A DNA stretch of 64,000 nt from Streptomyces pyxinae (GCF_024756275.1 NZ_JANUGQ010000016.1:62001-126000); one strand, 5' to 3'. Numbered from the stretch's first letter, positions 25,008 to 33,980 are shown. Notes: a model not told the origin generated them from the sequence alone. Made by a program: numbers and translations.

Positions 25008-26825
25008 CTACTCGACCGTGACGGACTTCGCCAGGTTGCGCGGCTTGTCGATGTCCCGGCCAAGGGCCAGGGCGGTGTGGTAGGCGAGCAGCTGGAGCGG
25101 GATGCCCATCAGGATCGGGTCCAGCTCGTCCTCGTTCTTCGGGACGACGATGGTGTGGTCCGCCTTCTCCTGGACCTGGTGGGCCACGGCGACGATCTTG
25201 CCGCTGCGGGCCTTGATCTCCTCCAGGGCCGCGCGGTTCTTCTCCAGCAGGTCGTCGTCCGGGACGATCGCGACCGTCGGCATGGCGGGCTCGATCAGTG
25301 CCAGCGGGCCGTGCTTGAGCTCGGAGGCCGGGTAGGCCTCGGCGTGGATGTACGAGACCTCCTTGAGCTTCAGGGACGCCTCGCGGGCCACCGGGTAGCC
25401 CCGGACGCGGCCGATGAAGAGCATCGACTTGGCATCGGTGAACTGCTCGGCCAGCTTCTTGATCTCGTCCTCGCCGGCCAGGATCTCGCTGATCTGGCCG
25501 GGCAGCTTGCGCAGGCCCTCGATGATCCGCTTGCCGTCGGCCACCGACAGGTCCCGGATGCGGCCGAGGTGCAGGGCGAGCAGACCGAAGGCGACCACGG
25601 TGTTGGTGAAGCACTTGGTGGAGACGACGCAGACCTCGGGGCCGGCGTGCACGTACACACCGCCGTCCGTCTCACGGGCGATGGCCGAGCCGACCACATT
25701 GACCACGCCGAGGACGCGGGCGCCCTTGCGCTTCAGCTCCTGCACGGCGGCGAGCACGTCGTAGGTCTCGCCGGACTGGGAGACGGCGATGTAGAGGGTG
25801 TCCGGGTCCACCACCGGGTCGCGGTAGCGGAACTCCGAGGCCGGCTCGGCGTCGGCGGGAATCCGGGCCAGCTCCTCGATCATCTGGGCACCGATCTGCC
25901 CGGCGTGGTACGAGGTGCCGCAGCCCAGGATCTTGACCCGGCGGATGCCGCGCGCCGCGCGGGCGTCCAGGTTCAGACCGCCCAGGTGCACGGTGGAGAA
26001 CCGGTCGTCGATCCGGCCGCGCAGCACTCGGTCGACGGCGTCGACCTGCTCGTAGATCTCCTTGTGCATGTACGTGTCGTGGCCGCCCATGTCGTACGAC
26101 TCGGCCTCCCACTCGACGGTGGTCGGCGTGGCGGTCGTACGGGAGCCCTCGGTGGTGTACGTACGGAAGTCGTCCGCCTTGAGGGTGGCCATCTCGCCGT
26201 CGTCCAGGGTCACCACCTGGCGGGTGTGGGCGACCAGCGCGGCCACGTCGGAGGCGACGAACATCTCCTTCTCGCCGATGCCCAGGACCACCGGGGAGCC
26301 GTTGCGGGCCACGACGATCCGGTCGTTGAAGTCGGCGTGCATCACGGCGATGCCGTAGGTGCCCTCGACCAGCTTCAGCGCCTGGCGGACCCGCTCCTCC
26401 AGGGTCGGGGCCTCGGAGCGGGCGACCAGGTGGGTGAGGACCTCGGTGTCGGTCTCGGAGAGGAAGACGACACCGTCCGCCTCCAGCTTGGCGCGCAGCT
26501 CGGTGGCGTTGTCGATGATGCCGTTGTGCACCACGGCGACCTTGTTGTCGGCCGACATGTGCGGGTGGGCGTTCTCGTCGCTCGGGGCGCCGTGGGTGGC
26601 CCAGCGGGTGTGGGCGATGCCGGTGGTGCCGGTGAAGCGCTTGGGGACGCGGGCCTCCAGGTCACGCACCCGGCCCTTGGCCTTGACCATCTTCAGACCG
26701 GTGGCCTTCGGGCTGGTGATGACGACGCCGGCGGAGTCGTACCCCCGGTACTCCAGCCGCTGCAGACCCTCCAGCAGCAGCGGAGCGACGTCGCGCTTCC
26801 CGATGTAACCGACGATTCCGCACAT
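25008..26825 (-). CDS. glmS: Glutamine-fructose-6-phosphate aminotransferase (isomerising)
   Basis: 605 residues, full family length. N-terminal class II glutaminase with nucleophile C2 (MCGIVGYIGKRD) and RWATHGAPSDENAHPH; two SIS sugar-isomerase domains (GCGTSYHAGQIGAQMIEELA; SQSGETYDVLAAVQELK; LFIGRVRGYPVAREASLKLKE) and the conserved C-terminal end NLAKSVTVE. It makes glucosamine-6-phosphate from fructose-6-phosphate and glutamine for cell-wall precursors. No ribozyme-like leader was seen. Confidence 0.96.
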   Translation of the reverse strand: MCGIVGYIGKRDVAPLLLEGLQRLEYRGYDSAGVVITSPKATGLKMVKAKGRVRDLEARVPKRFTGTTGIAHTRWATHGAPSDENAHPHMSADNKVAVVHNGIIDNATELRAKLEADGVVFLSETDTEVLTHLVARSEAPTLEERVRQALKLVEGTYGIAVMHADFNDRIVVARNGSPVVLGIGEKEMFVASDVAALVAHTRQVVTLDDGEMATLKADDFRTYTTEGSRTTATPTTVEWEAESYDMGGHDTYMHKEIYEQVDAVDRVLRGRIDDRFSTVHLGGLNLDARAARGIRRVKILGCGTSYHAGQIGAQMIEELARIPADAEPASEFRYRDPVVDPDTLYIAVSQSGETYDVLAAVQELKRKGARVLGVVNVVGSAIARETDGGVYVHAGPEVCVVSTKCFTNTVVAFGLLALHLGRIRDLSVADGKRIIEGLRKLPGQISEILAGEDEIKKLAEQFTDAKSMLFIGRVRGYPVAREASLKLKEVSYIHAEAYPASELKHGPLALIEPAMPTVAIVPDDDLLEKNRAALEEIKARSGKIVAVAHQVQEKADHTIVVPKNEDELDPILMGIPLQLLAYHTALALGRDIDKPRNLAKSVTVE

Positions 26826-26926
26826 GTGGTGTTGCCCCTCCGAGTGTTTGCGGGTGTGCCCGGTGCCTCTGCCTCCGCGACGAGCGGCGGGCGGGCGATC
26901 CGGCGATTCGGCCGTCCGGTGATCCG

Positions 26927-26966
26927 GTGACCCGGTGACCCGGTGACCCGGTGACCCGGTGACCCG
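26927..26966. repeat. Five tandem copies of an octamer
   Basis: GTGACCCG repeated five times without error, upstream of glmS (start 26825) and just downstream of the next gene's stop (26986). Slippage-prone; may alter spacing of the glmS promoter. Confidence 0.85.
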
Positions 26967-26985
26967 TGATCCGGCCGGGAGCCGG

Positions 26986-27261
26986 TCAGCCGTAGACGAT
27001 GCGGCGCAGTTGCCGGAGCGAGAGCTCCGGTGGCGCCACGGCGCGGTACGGCAGCTCGGCCGCGATGCGCTCGAAGATCGTGGCGTTCACCGCGCCGCCC
27101 GCCTGGAGCTCCCGGTGGCGGCGGCGGACGAACTCCTCGGTCGTCTCGTCGAAGTACGCCAGCACGTCCAGCACCACCCGGACGGCCTCACCGCGCGGGA
27201 GCGCGGTGCTGCGGACCAGATGGTCGATGAGGTCGTCATGCGACGGGCGGCGTTCGAGCAC
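26986..27261 (-). CDS. Conserved hypothetical protein
   Basis: About 91 residues from GTG 27261 (VLERRPSHDDLIDHLV); a TTG at about 27294 (reading RGNASAPQYLRVLERR) is an alternative because the frame keeps protein-like content upstream. The protein is helical and charged, with no Cys, no signal peptide and no transmembrane segment. The segment VRVVLDVLAYFDETTEEFVRRRHRELQ is likely a long helix or helical hairpin. Two palindromes lie at its 5' end. No family recognised; it sits between glmS and a DUF4429 gene on the same strand. Confidence 0.65.
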   Translation of the reverse strand: MLERRPSHDDLIDHLVRSTALPRGEAVRVVLDVLAYFDETTEEFVRRRHRELQAGGAVNATIFERIAAELPYRAVAPPELSLRQLRRIVYG

Positions 27262-27277
27262 CCGTAGATACTGGGGT

Positions 27278-27293
27278 GCGGAAGCGTTTCCGC
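27278..27293. promoter_or_regulatory. LacI-type-looking palindrome
   Basis: GCGGAA-GCGT-TTCCGC: perfect 6-bp arms around a CG-containing centre, like operators of LacI-family regulators. It lies at the 5' end of the hypothetical gene and 9 bp from a second, larger palindrome. Confidence 0.5.
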
Positions 27294-27301
27294 GCAAGAT
27301 T

Positions 27302-27321
27302 CCTGCCCGAATTCGGGCAGG
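27302..27321. promoter_or_regulatory. Perfect 20-bp palindrome
   Basis: CCTGCCCGAATTCGGGCAGG, perfectly self-complementary with no spacer. Upstream of the hypothetical gene (minus strand) and ~105 bp after the DUF4429 gene. Too symmetric for a normal hairpin terminator; a dimeric repressor site is the simplest reading. Confidence 0.6.
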
Positions 27322-27425
27322 GACTTCATGATCGGAGGCACGGGAGGGTGTGTAAAGCGGGGGCGAAGGGACACGGGGGGCGTACGAGAGCGTGCGGGGG
27401 CGGCGTACGAGGCCCCCGGCCCGGC

Positions 27426-28343
27426 TCAGAGGCGTTTCAGGACGGCCTGCTTGGCCAGGGTGAACTCCTCGTCGGTGAGCACCCCCGAGCGGTGCAGCTC
27501 GCCCAGCTCCCGCAGCCGTCGCAGCAGGGCGTCCGGATCGTCGCCGCCCCGGCCGGTGGCGGGTCCCGGCGCCCCCGCGGCCGGTCCGGACGGGAGGGCG
27601 GCCGGGCGGGGGGCGTTCGGATGCGGCAGCCGGGCCACCACGGCGGCGGCCACCAGCGCCATCAGCGGGTCCTTGCGGAACCCCCACAGCTCCACGGCGT
27701 ACGGGTCGTACTTCGCGGGCACCACGGCCGAGGCCCCGCCGGCCGGGCCCCCGCCGGCCGAGGACCCTCCGGTGCGGAAGCGGAGGAACCCGTTCTCCAG
27801 CCCGGTCGCCGGGAGCCACTCCACGGCGTCCACCTCGGCCAGGCTCAGCGTCCGCTCGCCGCCGGACGCCTTCGACTCCTCGGTCTTCCAGTTCCAGGAG
27901 AGCCGGATCCGCTCGCCGTCGAAGGCGACCGTGCCGTCCCCGGCGCCCACCGTGACCGGCAGCGCGGGGCCCGGCAGCAGATAGCTGTCGGTCGGCCCCT
28001 GTTCCACCTCGTCGAGCAGCAGGGCGTTCCGCACCTCGTCCACGAAGTACTCCGCCACCCCGGTCCGGTCCCGGGCGACCGTCAGCCGGTACGGGTCGGA
28101 CGCCTCCTCCAGCCGGCCGCCGGTGGCCTGGATCAGCGGATCGGCGCCCTCCCGGAGCCGCAGCCGCAGCCGGGCCGCCTTCCGGCCGCTCTCCAGGGAG
28201 ATCCCGGCCACCGCCCGCAGCGGCACGGCCACCTCCCCGAGCGTCCTGCGCAGCGGCGACACGCTCTTGTCGCCGCCCGGCACGACCCGTATGACGTCGC
28301 CGTCGAAGGTCCAGGTCCCGTCCTGCTGGATGATCTCCGCCAT
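27426..28343 (-). CDS. DUF4429 / SHOCT domain protein
   Basis: 305 residues. Two consecutive DUF4429-type units (about 5-110, WTFDGDVIRVVPGG; and about 125-220, VAFDGERIRLSWNWKTEE...VEWLPATGLENGFLRFRT), a short linker, and a C-terminal SHOCT helix pair (LLRRLRELGELHRSGVLTDEEFTLAKQAVL, about 272-303). DUF4429 resembles a bacterial PH-like fold, and SHOCT helices usually mediate oligomerisation or membrane targeting. Function unknown; widely conserved in Streptomyces at this position downstream of the des cluster. Confidence 0.85.
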   Translation of the reverse strand: MAEIIQQDGTWTFDGDVIRVVPGGDKSVSPLRRTLGEVAVPLRAVAGISLESGRKAARLRLRLREGADPLIQATGGRLEEASDPYRLTVARDRTGVAEYFVDEVRNALLLDEVEQGPTDSYLLPGPALPVTVGAGDGTVAFDGERIRLSWNWKTEESKASGGERTLSLAEVDAVEWLPATGLENGFLRFRTGGSSAGGGPAGGASAVVPAKYDPYAVELWGFRKDPLMALVAAAVVARLPHPNAPRPAALPSGPAAGAPGPATGRGGDDPDALLRRLRELGELHRSGVLTDEEFTLAKQAVLKRL

Positions 28344-28470
28344 GCCGTGATTCTGTCATCGCCGGACGATCGGGGCGGGCCGCGGTGCGACCCCGGGACG
28401 GAGAAGGCACCGGCGCGGGGACGGAGAAGGCGCAGGCCCGGGGGACGGCGCCGTCCCGGGGGCGGAGAAG

Positions 28471-28525
28471 GCACCGGCCGGGGGTCTGTGGGGGACCGTA
28501 CTCCCCACAGAACCCCGGCCGGTGC
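28471..28525 (-). terminator. Long hairpin terminator downstream of desD
   Basis: GCACCGGCCGGGG (28471-28483) pairs with CCCCGGCCGGTGC (28513-28525) and TCTGTGGGG (28485-28493) with CCCCACAGA (28503-28511): a 22-bp stem with one mismatch. Distal of two hairpins. Confidence 0.8.
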
Positions 28526-28538
28526 CGGGGGCCGGGGC

Positions 28539-28565
28539 TCTGCGGGGGACCGTACTCCCCGCAGA
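28539..28565 (-). terminator. Second, duplicated hairpin downstream of desD
   Basis: TCTGCGGGG (28539-28547) and CCCCGCAGA (28557-28565). The loop-side sequence GGGGACCGTACTCCCC is identical to that of the neighbouring hairpin, so the two arose by duplication. 26 bp after the desD stop. Confidence 0.75.
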
Positions 28566-28590
28566 ACCACGGCCGGTTCTGGGGCGCTTC

Positions 28591-30603
28591 TCAGCGCTTC
28601 GCGTACCGCGCGATCGGGTTGGCCAGCGTGCCCGCGAACTGGAGCGCGCCGGACGGGTCGGCCAGGTCGACCATCTGCTGGTTGTTCCGCAGCTGGAGCC
28701 GGTTGAGGCAGGACAGCGCGAAGACGTCCGTGAACATGTCGTAGCGGGCGAACTTCTCCGCCAGCTCCGGCACGGACTCCTGGTAGCCGTGGACGCACTC
28801 CGCGACCGTGCGCCAGAAGTCGTCCTCCGGGAGCACGCCCTCGCCGTCCAGGATGGCCGCGAGGAAGCGGAAGAAGCAGTCGAAGACATCGGTGAAGACG
28901 GACAGCAGCTTGGTGTCCTCCGGCACCTCCACCCGGATCCGCCGCACCTCCGGCGGCAGCACCGCGTCCGGGTCCATCACCGCGATCTCCTCGGCGATGT
29001 CCTTGAAGACCGCGCGCTCGACGGCGCCGTCCGCCACCACCAGGATCACGTTCTCGCCGTGCGGCATGAAGACCAGGTCGTACGCGTAGAAGGCGTGCAG
29101 CACCGGCACCAGGTAGGCGTCCAGATAGCCGCGCAGCCACGCGGCGGGGGCCAGCCCGGACTCCGCGATCAGCGCACCCGCGAACGAGCCGCCGTCCCGG
29201 TCGACATGGAGCAGCGAGGCCATGGTGGCGAGCCGGCGGCCCTCCTCCAGACCGGCCGCGGGGCTCTCCCGCCAGAGCGCGGCGAGCATCTTCCGGTAGG
29301 GCGAGTAGCGGTCGGTGGCGGCCTCGTACTCCAGGTGCCGGTAGCCGACGGCCGCGCGCTCCCGGATGATCGAGAAGCGGGCCGCCTTGAACACCCCGTC
29401 GTTCCCGATCACTCCGGCCAGCCAGTCGTTGATGGCCGGGGTGGCCTCCATGTACGCCGCCGAAAGCCCGCGCATGAAGCCCATGTTGAGGACCGAGAGC
29501 GCCGTCTTGACGTAGTGCTTGGCCGGGTCGGAGGTGTTGAAGAAGGTACGGATCGACTGCTGCGCCAGATAGCGGTCGTCGCCCTCTCCCAAGTACACCA
29601 GCCGCCGCTGGGCCACCTCGGCGGCGAAGGAGACGGACAGCTTGTTCCACCACTGCCAGGGGTGCGCCGGGATCAGCAGATAGTCCGCGAAGTCCAGCCC
29701 CTGGTCCGCCAGGGTCCCGGCGAAGCCGTCCACGGCGGCGTCGCCCAGCTCGGCGCGGACGAAGCTCTCGTAGTCGATGCCCTCACCGGCGGTGAAGGCG
29801 GCCCGGTCGCGGCGGGCGGCCAGCCAGACCAGCCGCACCCCGTGCGCCGCCTCGGGGGCGTACGCGTGGAACTCCCCGATCCCGAAGCCGAGCCGGCCGT
29901 TGTTGGCGACGAAGCAGGGGTGGCCCTCGGTCATCCCGGTCTCGACCGTCTGGAAGTCCGCCTTCGCCAGCGCGGCGGCCGGGAGGTGCGGCTTGGCCGC
30001 CTTGTACGCCGTACCGGAGAGGGTGGAGGAGATCTCCTCCAGGTAGACCGGCAGGACGGCGTCGCTCAGCCCGAGCGAGCCGCGCAGTTCGATCACGAAC
30101 TCCAGTGCGTCCAGCGGCAGTTCCTCGCCGTCCCGGAGGCGGGTGACCGACTCCGCCGAGACGTCCCAGTGGTCCAGGGCGTACCGCTCGGCCCGGAACC
30201 GGTACTCGGTCCGGCCGTCGTCACCGCGCACCCGGTACGCGCCCTCGTCCCCCACGAGGTGCTCCGGGGTCAGCAGCCGCTCATGGGTGAACTCGGCCAG
30301 GGCCTTGCGGATCAGCGCCCGGTTGGCCTCGGCCCAGCGCTCCGGGGTGAGGTGGGCGACCGCGTCGGCCGGTCCGGCGGGGGAGTGGAGGGCCACCGCC
30401 GGGCCGGCCGTGGTCGTGGGGGCGTGGGTGGAAGTCACAGGGGTGCTCACGTCGCTCGTCGTGGGGGCGTCGGTCGTCGTGTCGGGGGTCTTTTCGGGGG
30501 GCGTGCCGGTGATACCGGTGGTCCCGGGGCTGTCGGTGGTCGTGCCGGCGGTGCCGGTGGTGCCGTCGGTCGCGGCCGTGGCGGTGGCGGCGGTGGTGGT
30601 CAT
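28591..30603 (-). CDS. desD: Desferrioxamine synthetase DesD (NIS synthetase)
   Basis: 670 residues from ATG 30603 (ATGA overlap with desC). IucA/IucC-type NRPS-independent siderophore synthetase: ATP-binding and catalytic region EGHPCFVANNGRLGFG, LIPAHPWQWWNKL, SIRTFFNTSDPAKHYVKTALSVLNMGFMRGLS, and the FhuF-like C-terminal portion HAFYAYDLVFMPHGENVILV. It couples N-hydroxy-N-succinyl/acetyl-cadaverines and macrocyclises them into desferrioxamines. Homology to known DesD begins near residue 79 (ADAVAHLTPERWAEANR); residues 1-78 are a Thr/Pro-rich low-complexity extension. A GTG at 30450 would shorten it but has no RBS. Confidence 0.95.
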   Translation of the reverse strand: MTTTAATATAATDGTTGTAGTTTDSPGTTGITGTPPEKTPDTTTDAPTTSDVSTPVTSTHAPTTTAGPAVALHSPAGPADAVAHLTPERWAEANRALIRKALAEFTHERLLTPEHLVGDEGAYRVRGDDGRTEYRFRAERYALDHWDVSAESVTRLRDGEELPLDALEFVIELRGSLGLSDAVLPVYLEEISSTLSGTAYKAAKPHLPAAALAKADFQTVETGMTEGHPCFVANNGRLGFGIGEFHAYAPEAAHGVRLVWLAARRDRAAFTAGEGIDYESFVRAELGDAAVDGFAGTLADQGLDFADYLLIPAHPWQWWNKLSVSFAAEVAQRRLVYLGEGDDRYLAQQSIRTFFNTSDPAKHYVKTALSVLNMGFMRGLSAAYMEATPAINDWLAGVIGNDGVFKAARFSIIRERAAVGYRHLEYEAATDRYSPYRKMLAALWRESPAAGLEEGRRLATMASLLHVDRDGGSFAGALIAESGLAPAAWLRGYLDAYLVPVLHAFYAYDLVFMPHGENVILVVADGAVERAVFKDIAEEIAVMDPDAVLPPEVRRIRVEVPEDTKLLSVFTDVFDCFFRFLAAILDGEGVLPEDDFWRTVAECVHGYQESVPELAEKFARYDMFTDVFALSCLNRLQLRNNQQMVDLADPSGALQFAGTLANPIARYAKR

Positions 30604-31280
30604 ACGGCGATCCCGGTGGCGGCGCGGAACTGCTCGCGGGTGCAGAAGCTCAGCAGCGCCTCCTTCTCCGGCTTGACGATCTTCGCCACCGGCTCGAAGC
30701 CGACCACCTCGTTGAGCGCGTGCACGGCGGTGTTGCTCGCGTCCGGCTCCACCACCACCCGGCGGACGGCCGGGTCTGTGAACAGCTCCGCCATCACGGC
30801 GGTGATCACCGCCCGGGTGAAGCCGTGCACCGGGGTGTCGGTCGGGGGCGTCAGGAAGTGCATCCCGATGTCGCCCGGCTCCGGGTCGTACAGCCCGACC
30901 AGCTCCACGTACCGGGGGTCGTAGCGCTCCATCAGGAAGGCGGGCGCGCCGTCGCGCAGCCCGACGAAGGCATCGTGGTGCGGGTGGGCCGCGACGGTCG
31001 CGTACTCCCGCTCCACCTCGGCCCGGTCGAGGCCCTGCATCAGCCAGAACGCCGCCTTGGGGTGGGTCACCCAGGAGTGCACCAGCTCGCCGTCGGCCAC
31101 CGGGTCCAGGGGGCGGAAGCCGAAGGTGCCGAGCGGGGTGGTGAGAGCGGCGGCACCCGGGCCGGCCGTGGTGCCGGTGCCGGTGCCGTGCGCGGCGGCC
31201 GTGCTGTCCGGGGTGCCGGTGCCGGTGCCGTTCGCGGGGGCCGTGCCGTCCGTGGCGGGGGTGCCGTTCGGGCCGGTCAT
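30600..31280 (-). CDS. desC: DesC, N-hydroxycadaverine acyltransferase
   Basis: 226 residues. GNAT-fold acyl-CoA transferase of the siderophore type: WVTHPKAAFWLMQGLDRAEVEREY, HFLTPPTDTPVHGFTRAVITAVMAELF and VVVEPDASNTAVHALNEVVGFEPV. It transfers acetyl or succinyl from CoA to N-hydroxycadaverine. Typical members are about 185 residues; here residues 1-44 are an added Thr/Gly/Ala-rich stretch before LGTFGFRPLDP. Overlaps desB and desD by 4 bp each (ATGA), so translationally coupled. Confidence 0.93.
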   Translation of the reverse strand: MTGPNGTPATDGTAPANGTGTGTPDSTAAAHGTGTGTTAGPGAAALTTPLGTFGFRPLDPVADGELVHSWVTHPKAAFWLMQGLDRAEVEREYATVAAHPHHDAFVGLRDGAPAFLMERYDPRYVELVGLYDPEPGDIGMHFLTPPTDTPVHGFTRAVITAVMAELFTDPAVRRVVVEPDASNTAVHALNEVVGFEPVAKIVKPEKEALLSFCTREQFRAATGIAV

Positions 31281-32554
31281 ACGGTGAACTCCTGGAACGC
31301 GATGGACTTCTCGACCGGGTAGTACTCCCGGCCCAGCAGCTCACCGATGATGTACGCGTTGCGGTACGGGCCCATGCCCAGGTCGGGCGAGGTGACCGAG
31401 TGGGTGTGCACGCCCGCGTTCTGGAGGAACACCCCGCGCCCGGTGGTGTCGACCGCGTAGTTGCGGGCGATGTCGAAGCGCCCCTGGCGGTCCCAGCGCA
31501 GCCGGTCCCGGATCGGCTCCAGGAAGGCCGGGACGGCGTACTTGTAGCCGGTGGCCAGCACCAGGCCCTCGGTGACCAGCTCGTAGTCCTTGCCCTGTTC
31601 CTCCTGGCGGAGCCCCAGGGTGTAGCCGCCGTCCTCGTACGAGGCGCTGTTCAGCGAGGAGTTGGTGAGCAGCCGGGTGGGCACCGGGCCCTTGAGGCTC
31701 TTCTGGTAGAGCAGGTCGAAGATGGCGTCGATCAGCTCGCTGTCGATGCCCTTGAACAGACCCTTCTGCTCCGTCTCCAGCCGGTAGCGGGTGGCCTCGG
31801 GCAGCGCGTGGAAGTAGTCGATGTACTCCGGCGAGGTCATCTCCAGCGTGAGCTTGGTGTACTCCAGCGGGAAGAAGCGCGGGGAGCGGGTGACCCAGTT
31901 GAGCCGGTAGCCGTGGACGTCGATCTCGGAGAGCAGGTCGTAGTAGATCTCGGCGGCGCTCTGGCCGCTGCCCACCAGGGTGATCGACTTCTTCTTCTGG
32001 AGCTCCTCCTTGGCCGGGAGGTAGCGGGAGTTGTGGATGGCGTCCCCGCCGAGCCCCTGGCAGGCCTCCGGAATGTACGGCGGGGTGCCGGTGCCCAGCA
32101 CCAGCCGGCGGGCGCGGAAGCTCTCGCCGGCGGCGGTGCGGACGACGTACACGCCCTCGCTCGCGCCGTCCCGCGCCTCCTCGTACTCCACCGAGGTCAC
32201 CGTGGTGGAGAAGCGCACACTGCTCAGCTTGGCGGCGGCCCAGCGGCAGTAGTCGTTGTACTCGGTGCGCAGCGGATAGAAGTTCTCGCGGATGTAGAAC
32301 GAGTAGAGCCGGCCGCTCTCCTTCAGGTAGTTGAGGAAGGAGTACGGCGAGGTCGGGTCGGCCAGGGTGACCAGGTCCGAGAGGAACGGCGTCTGGAGGT
32401 GCGCGCCCTCCAGGAACATCCCGGAGTGCCATTCGAAGTCCGGCTTGGACTCCAGGAACAGTCCGTTCAGTTCGTCGATGGGCTCGGTGAGGCAGGCGAG
32501 ACCGAGGTTGAACGGGCCCAGGCCGATGCCGAGGAAATCAAGAGGCGTGGACAA
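31277..32554 (-). CDS. desB: DesB, cadaverine N-monooxygenase
   Basis: 425 residues. Class B flavin-dependent N-hydroxylase of the lysine/ornithine monooxygenase family: FAD motif FLGIGLGPFNLGLACL, NADPH motif ITLVGSGQSAAEIYYDL, and the C-terminal VLATGYKYAVPAFLEPI 'ATG' motif. It hydroxylates one amine of cadaverine with NADPH and O2. Start ATG 32554 lies inside the 3' end of desA (17-bp overlap). Second gene of the iron-regulated desABCD operon. Confidence 0.96.
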   Translation of the reverse strand: MSTPLDFLGIGLGPFNLGLACLTEPIDELNGLFLESKPDFEWHSGMFLEGAHLQTPFLSDLVTLADPTSPYSFLNYLKESGRLYSFYIRENFYPLRTEYNDYCRWAAAKLSSVRFSTTVTSVEYEEARDGASEGVYVVRTAAGESFRARRLVLGTGTPPYIPEACQGLGGDAIHNSRYLPAKEELQKKKSITLVGSGQSAAEIYYDLLSEIDVHGYRLNWVTRSPRFFPLEYTKLTLEMTSPEYIDYFHALPEATRYRLETEQKGLFKGIDSELIDAIFDLLYQKSLKGPVPTRLLTNSSLNSASYEDGGYTLGLRQEEQGKDYELVTEGLVLATGYKYAVPAFLEPIRDRLRWDRQGRFDIARNYAVDTTGRGVFLQNAGVHTHSVTSPDLGMGPYRNAYIIGELLGREYYPVEKSIAFQEFTV

Positions 32555-33980
32555 GGGTCTCTCCCAGGTACTGCTCGGCGTGGCCGGCGATCAGATCGAG
32601 GACGGCGGCCATGTCGGCCACGGTGGTCTCGGGGTTGAGCAGGGTGAACTTGAGGTACTGGCGGCTGCCGACCTTGGTGCCGGCGACGACCGCCTCACCG
32701 GAGGCGAACAGCGCCTTGCGGGCATAGAGGTTGGCCCGGTCGATGGCGGCGGGCGAGGTGACCGAGGCCGGTATGTAGCGGAAGACCAGGGTGGAGAGGG
32801 TGGGTTCCACCACCACGTCGTACCGGGGGTCGGCGGCGATCAGCTTCCAGCCCTCGGCGGCCAGGTCGCACACCTCGTCGAACAGCTCCCCGACACCCTG
32901 GGCGCCCATCACCCGCAGGGTCATCCACAGCTTGAGGGCGTCGAACCTGCGGGTGGTCTGGAGCGACTTGTCGACCTGGTTGGGTATCCGCTCCTCCACC
33001 GTGCGGCGCGGGTTGAGGTAGTCCGCGTGGTAGGTGGCATGGCGCAGCGTGGCCCCGTCACGGACCAGCAGTGCGGAGGAACTGACCGGCTGGAAGAAGG
33101 ACTTGTGGTAGTCGACCGTCACCGAGTCGGCGCGCTCGATGCCGTCGAGCAGGTGCCGGCGGGTGGGGGAGGCGAGCAGTCCGCAGCCGTAGGCGGCGTC
33201 CACATGGAACCAGGCACCGTGCCGGGCGGCCAGCTCCGCGATCTGCGGCAGCGGGTCGATGGAGCCGAAGTCGGTGGTGCCGGCGGTGGCGACGACCGCC
33301 ATCGGGACCAGACCCTGGGCGGCGCAGCGCTCCAGCTCGGCGGCGAGGATCACGGTCTGCATCCGCTTGTCGCGGTCGCTGGGGATGGCGACGACCGCGT
33401 CGGCTCCCAGCCCGAGGAGTTTGGCGGACTTCTGGACGCTGAAGTGGCTGCACTCCGAGGAGAAGATCCGCAGTTTCGCCAGGTCGGCCGTCTTGGCCTC
33501 CTCGCGGGCGAGCAGCAGGGCCTGGAGGTTGGACTGGCTGCCGCCGCTGGTGAAGACGCCGTCGGCGCTCTCGCCGAAGCCGATCCGGCCGTTGGTCCAG
33601 TCGATCAGGCGCCGCTCGATCAGCGTGCCGCCGGCGCTCTGGTCCCAGGTGTCCAGGGACGAGTTGACGGCGGAGAGCACCGCCTCGCCGACCACGGCCG
33701 GGATGACGACCGGGCAGTTGAGGTGGGCCAGATAGCGCGGGTGGTGGAAGTACACGGCGTCGTCGAGGTAGAGGCCCTCCAGCTCGTCCAGCGCGGCGGA
33801 GGCGTCGCCGAGCGGCTGGTCGAGGTCGACGGCGGCGACGGCGGGGGCCAGGTCGTCGGGGGTGACGCCGGTGAACGGCCGGGTGGTGGTGGACAGTCTC
33901 CTGGCCACTCGCTCGACGCCATCGTTGACGGACCGTCGGTACTGCTCCGCTGTCGCGTCATTGAGCAGGTGCGAGCGCAT
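32538..33980 (-). CDS. desA: DesA, PLP-dependent lysine decarboxylase
   Basis: 480 residues. Group II PLP decarboxylase: GVFTSGGSQSNLQALLLAREEA, AWFHVDAAYGCGLL (PLP-contacting Asp), and VDYHKSFFQPVSSSALLV in which the Lys forms the Schiff base with PLP. It makes cadaverine from lysine, the first step of desferrioxamine synthesis. First gene of the operon; an iron box lies ~80-100 bp upstream, so transcription is expected only under iron starvation through DmdR1/IdeR-type repression. Confidence 0.96.
   Translation of the reverse strand: MRSHLLNDATAEQYRRSVNDGVERVARRLSTTTRPFTGVTPDDLAPAVAAVDLDQPLGDASAALDELEGLYLDDAVYFHHPRYLAHLNCPVVIPAVVGEAVLSAVNSSLDTWDQSAGGTLIERRLIDWTNGRIGFGESADGVFTSGGSQSNLQALLLAREEAKTADLAKLRIFSSECSHFSVQKSAKLLGLGADAVVAIPSDRDKRMQTVILAAELERCAAQGLVPMAVVATAGTTDFGSIDPLPQIAELAARHGAWFHVDAAYGCGLLASPTRRHLLDGIERADSVTVDYHKSFFQPVSSSALLVRDGATLRHATYHADYLNPRRTVEERIPNQVDKSLQTTRRFDALKLWMTLRVMGAQGVGELFDEVCDLAAEGWKLIAADPRYDVVVEPTLSTLVFRYIPASVTSPAAIDRANLYARKALFASGEAVVAGTKVGSRQYLKFTLLNPETTVADMAAVLDLIAGHAEQYLGETLVHAS

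Noticed and set aside
28591..31344. Single 917-codon frame covering desD and part of desC
   Set aside because: DesC is encoded in another frame across 30600-31280; the upstream part is a shadow and DesD starts at 30603.
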